This document shows positions 62,553 to 64,000 of a DNA stretch of 64,000 nucleotides, piece by piece (within the stretch, counting starts at the first letter, position 1; every line of letters starts with the position of its first letter). The notes beneath the pieces were generated by a model. It was not told the origin of the DNA. It searched no databases and saw only the letters and a list, made by a program, of their open reading frames with translations. Both the position numbers and the translations under genes were made by a program. Source of the DNA: Pseudomonadota bacterium (GTDB lineage: Bacteria > Pseudomonadota > Alphaproteobacteria > Rhizobiales > Xanthobacteraceae); assembly GCA_023404675.1 (NCBI GenBank), contig JAEYAW010000030.1, positions 1-64,000 on the forward strand, given 5' to 3'.

Positions 62553-63977
62553 ATGACAGACCCGCATTGCACTCCCGTCCATGTCGTCGGCGCCGGACTT
62601 GCCGGCTCGGAAGCTGCCTGGCAGATCGCGCGGCGAGGACTGCCTGTCGTGCTGCACGAGATGCGCCCGCACCGGACCACCGAGGCCCACCGCACCGACG
62701 GACCCGCCGAACTGGTCTGCTCCAATTCCTTCCGCTCGGATGACGCCGCCACCAACGCCGTGGGCCTTCTGCACGAGGAGATGCGGCGGGCCGGCTCGCT
62801 GATCATGTCCGCGGCCGACGCCAACAAGGTGCCGGCAGGCGGCGCTCTGGCGGTGGACCGCGACGGATTTTCATCAACCGTCAGCGCAGCACTGACATCG
62901 CATCCGCTAATCACCATCGAACGAGGCGAGATCGGCGCGCTTCCGCCCGCCGAATGGCGTCAGGTGGTGATTGCCACCGGCCCGCTGACATCGGCACCGC
63001 TGGCGGAGGCTCTTCGCGGACTCACCGGCGAGGACAGCCTCGCCTTCTTCGACGCCATCGCGCCGATCGTCCATCGCGACTCGATCGATATGTCGATCGC
63101 GTGGTTTCAATCGCGCTACGACAAGGTCGGTCCCGACGGCAACGGAGCGGACTACATCAACTGCCCGATGACGCGGGAGCAGTACGAGGCCTTTGTCGCG
63201 GCGCTGATCGCGGGCGAGAAGACATCGTTCAAGGACTGGGAAACAACGCCCTATTTCGACGGCTGCCTGCCCATCGAAGTAATGGCCGAGCGCGGCCCAG
63301 AGACCTTGCGGCACGGCCCGATGAAACCTGTCGGCCTGACCAATCCGCGCGACCCGACTGTCAAGCCTTACGCGATCGTCCAGCTGCGTCAGGACAACAA
63401 GCTCGGCACGCTCTACAACATCGTCGGTTTCCAGACCAAGCTGAAGCACGGCGAGCAGACCCGCATCTTCCGGATGATTCCCGGCTTGCAGGCTGCCGAG
63501 TTCGCGCGCCTCGGCGGGCTGCATCGCAACACCTTCCTGAACTCGCCGAATCTGCTCGATCCGACACTTCGCCTGCACGCGCAGCCACGCCTGCGGTTCG
63601 CCGGGCAGATGACCGGCTGCGAGGGCTATGTTGAATCGGCGGCGGTCGGTCTGATGGCCGGTCTGTTCACCGCCGCGGACGCACGCGGCGAAGCGATGAC
63701 GCCGCCCCCGCCGACCACGGCGATGGGTGCGCTGCTCGGCCACATCACCGGCGGCCACATCGAAACCATCGATGCCGGGCCGCGTTCGTTCCAGCCGATG
63801 AACATCAATTTCGGCCTGTTCCCGCCCCTCGCCGTCTCCCCGACGCGGCGGGCGGACGGCACGCGCCTCAAGGGCCCGGAAAAATCCGTCGCGCGCAAAC
63901 AGGCCCTCAGCGCGAGAGCGCTGCACGATTTCGATCAGTGGATCGCCGCGATTGCGAGATTGCCGACGGCAGCCTGA
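62553..63977 (+). CDS. trmFO: Methylenetetrahydrofolate-tRNA-(uracil-5-)-methyltransferase
   Basis: TrmFO makes ribothymidine at position 54 of tRNA using methylenetetrahydrofolate and FAD. The 474-residue protein has the N-terminal FAD dinucleotide motif VHVVGAGLAGSEAAWQIA, the CSNSFRSDD segment and the folate-dependent blocks NCPMTREQYEAFVAAL, FDGCLPIEVMAERGPETLRHGPMKPVGL and FAGQMTGCEGYVESAAVG. Start ATG 62553 gives the family N-terminus; the frame extends further upstream through the DUF1127 terminator. It closes the window, with no gene in the last 23 bases. Confidence 0.96.
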   Translation: MTDPHCTPVHVVGAGLAGSEAAWQIARRGLPVVLHEMRPHRTTEAHRTDGPAELVCSNSFRSDDAATNAVGLLHEEMRRAGSLIMSAADANKVPAGGALAVDRDGFSSTVSAALTSHPLITIERGEIGALPPAEWRQVVIATGPLTSAPLAEALRGLTGEDSLAFFDAIAPIVHRDSIDMSIAWFQSRYDKVGPDGNGADYINCPMTREQYEAFVAALIAGEKTSFKDWETTPYFDGCLPIEVMAERGPETLRHGPMKPVGLTNPRDPTVKPYAIVQLRQDNKLGTLYNIVGFQTKLKHGEQTRIFRMIPGLQAAEFARLGGLHRNTFLNSPNLLDPTLRLHAQPRLRFAGQMTGCEGYVESAAVGLMAGLFTAADARGEAMTPPPPTTAMGALLGHITGGHIETIDAGPRSFQPMNINFGLFPPLAVSPTRRADGTRLKGPEKSVARKQALSARALHDFDQWIAAIARLPTAA

Positions 63978-64000
63978 GAGAAATCTATCCGCGCGACGCG

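Overview
The window is ordinary high-GC alphaproteobacterial chromosome, most likely from the Bradyrhizobium/Rhodopseudomonas/Afipia/Nitrobacter group (Nitrobacteraceae, Hyphomicrobiales). The pointers are a suf operon headed by a NifS-type desulfurase, an NDUFA12-like complex I protein, a BA14K protein, an Omp25/31-type outer-membrane barrel, a DUF1127 peptide, a class II (B12-dependent) ribonucleotide reductase, LexA boxes of the GTTC-N7-GTTC type and a BioR-like box at bioY. The family assignment is inference from gene content and motifs; no database search was run.

Layout. 0-5 kb: 5' end of sufB, a cysteine desulfurase, an alpha/beta hydrolase, anmK, tyrS. 5-14 kb: a giant AsmA/YhdP-like envelope protein, a one-cysteine Bcp peroxiredoxin, an M23 endopeptidase, an orphan NodU/CmcH-type carbamoyltransferase, a DMT exporter. 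14-24 kb: a PhnA-like protein, prfB with its +1 programmed frameshift, PBP1A, AmiC-type amidase, and RNase E with a long leader. 24-32 kb: dctA, bioY, an aminotransferase, an M48 protease, a DsbA-like protein, aroQ, accB, accC. 32-41 kb: a three-gene phosphorelay cassette, aat, a DUF2155 protein, an SDR and an HSL-type hydrolase, NDUFA12, BA14K, a second DMT exporter. 41-55 kb: nrdJ behind a strongly structured leader, gyrA, ssb, an outer-membrane barrel, a methyltransferase with an Rrf2 regulator, uvrA. 55-58.5 kb: repeat-rich, lower-GC accessory DNA with a four-gene TIR operon. 58.5-64 kb: mgtE, a DUF3597 protein, a lytic transglycosylase, a DUF1127 peptide, trmFO.

Cell-wall genes (anmK, M23 peptidase, PBP1A, amidase, transglycosylase) and genome maintenance genes (gyrA, ssb, uvrA, nrdJ) dominate. 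ssb and uvrA each have a LexA-type box upstream.

The best candidate for an undescribed system is the operon at 55682..57173 (minus strand). Three very small related helix-turn-helix-like proteins, with TTG, GTG and GTG starts and overlapping ends, are followed by a TIR-like effector of the VHGRD...NVIFEAG type, coupled through TGATG. It sits in lower-GC DNA between uvrA and housekeeping genes, flanked by dispersed repeats, which suits a horizontally acquired NAD-directed defence or stress module. Other notable points are a palindromic repeat translated in frame inside uvrA, the nrdJ leader, a Gln at the GyrA quinolone-determining Ser83 position, and a phosphorelay cassette between accC and aat.
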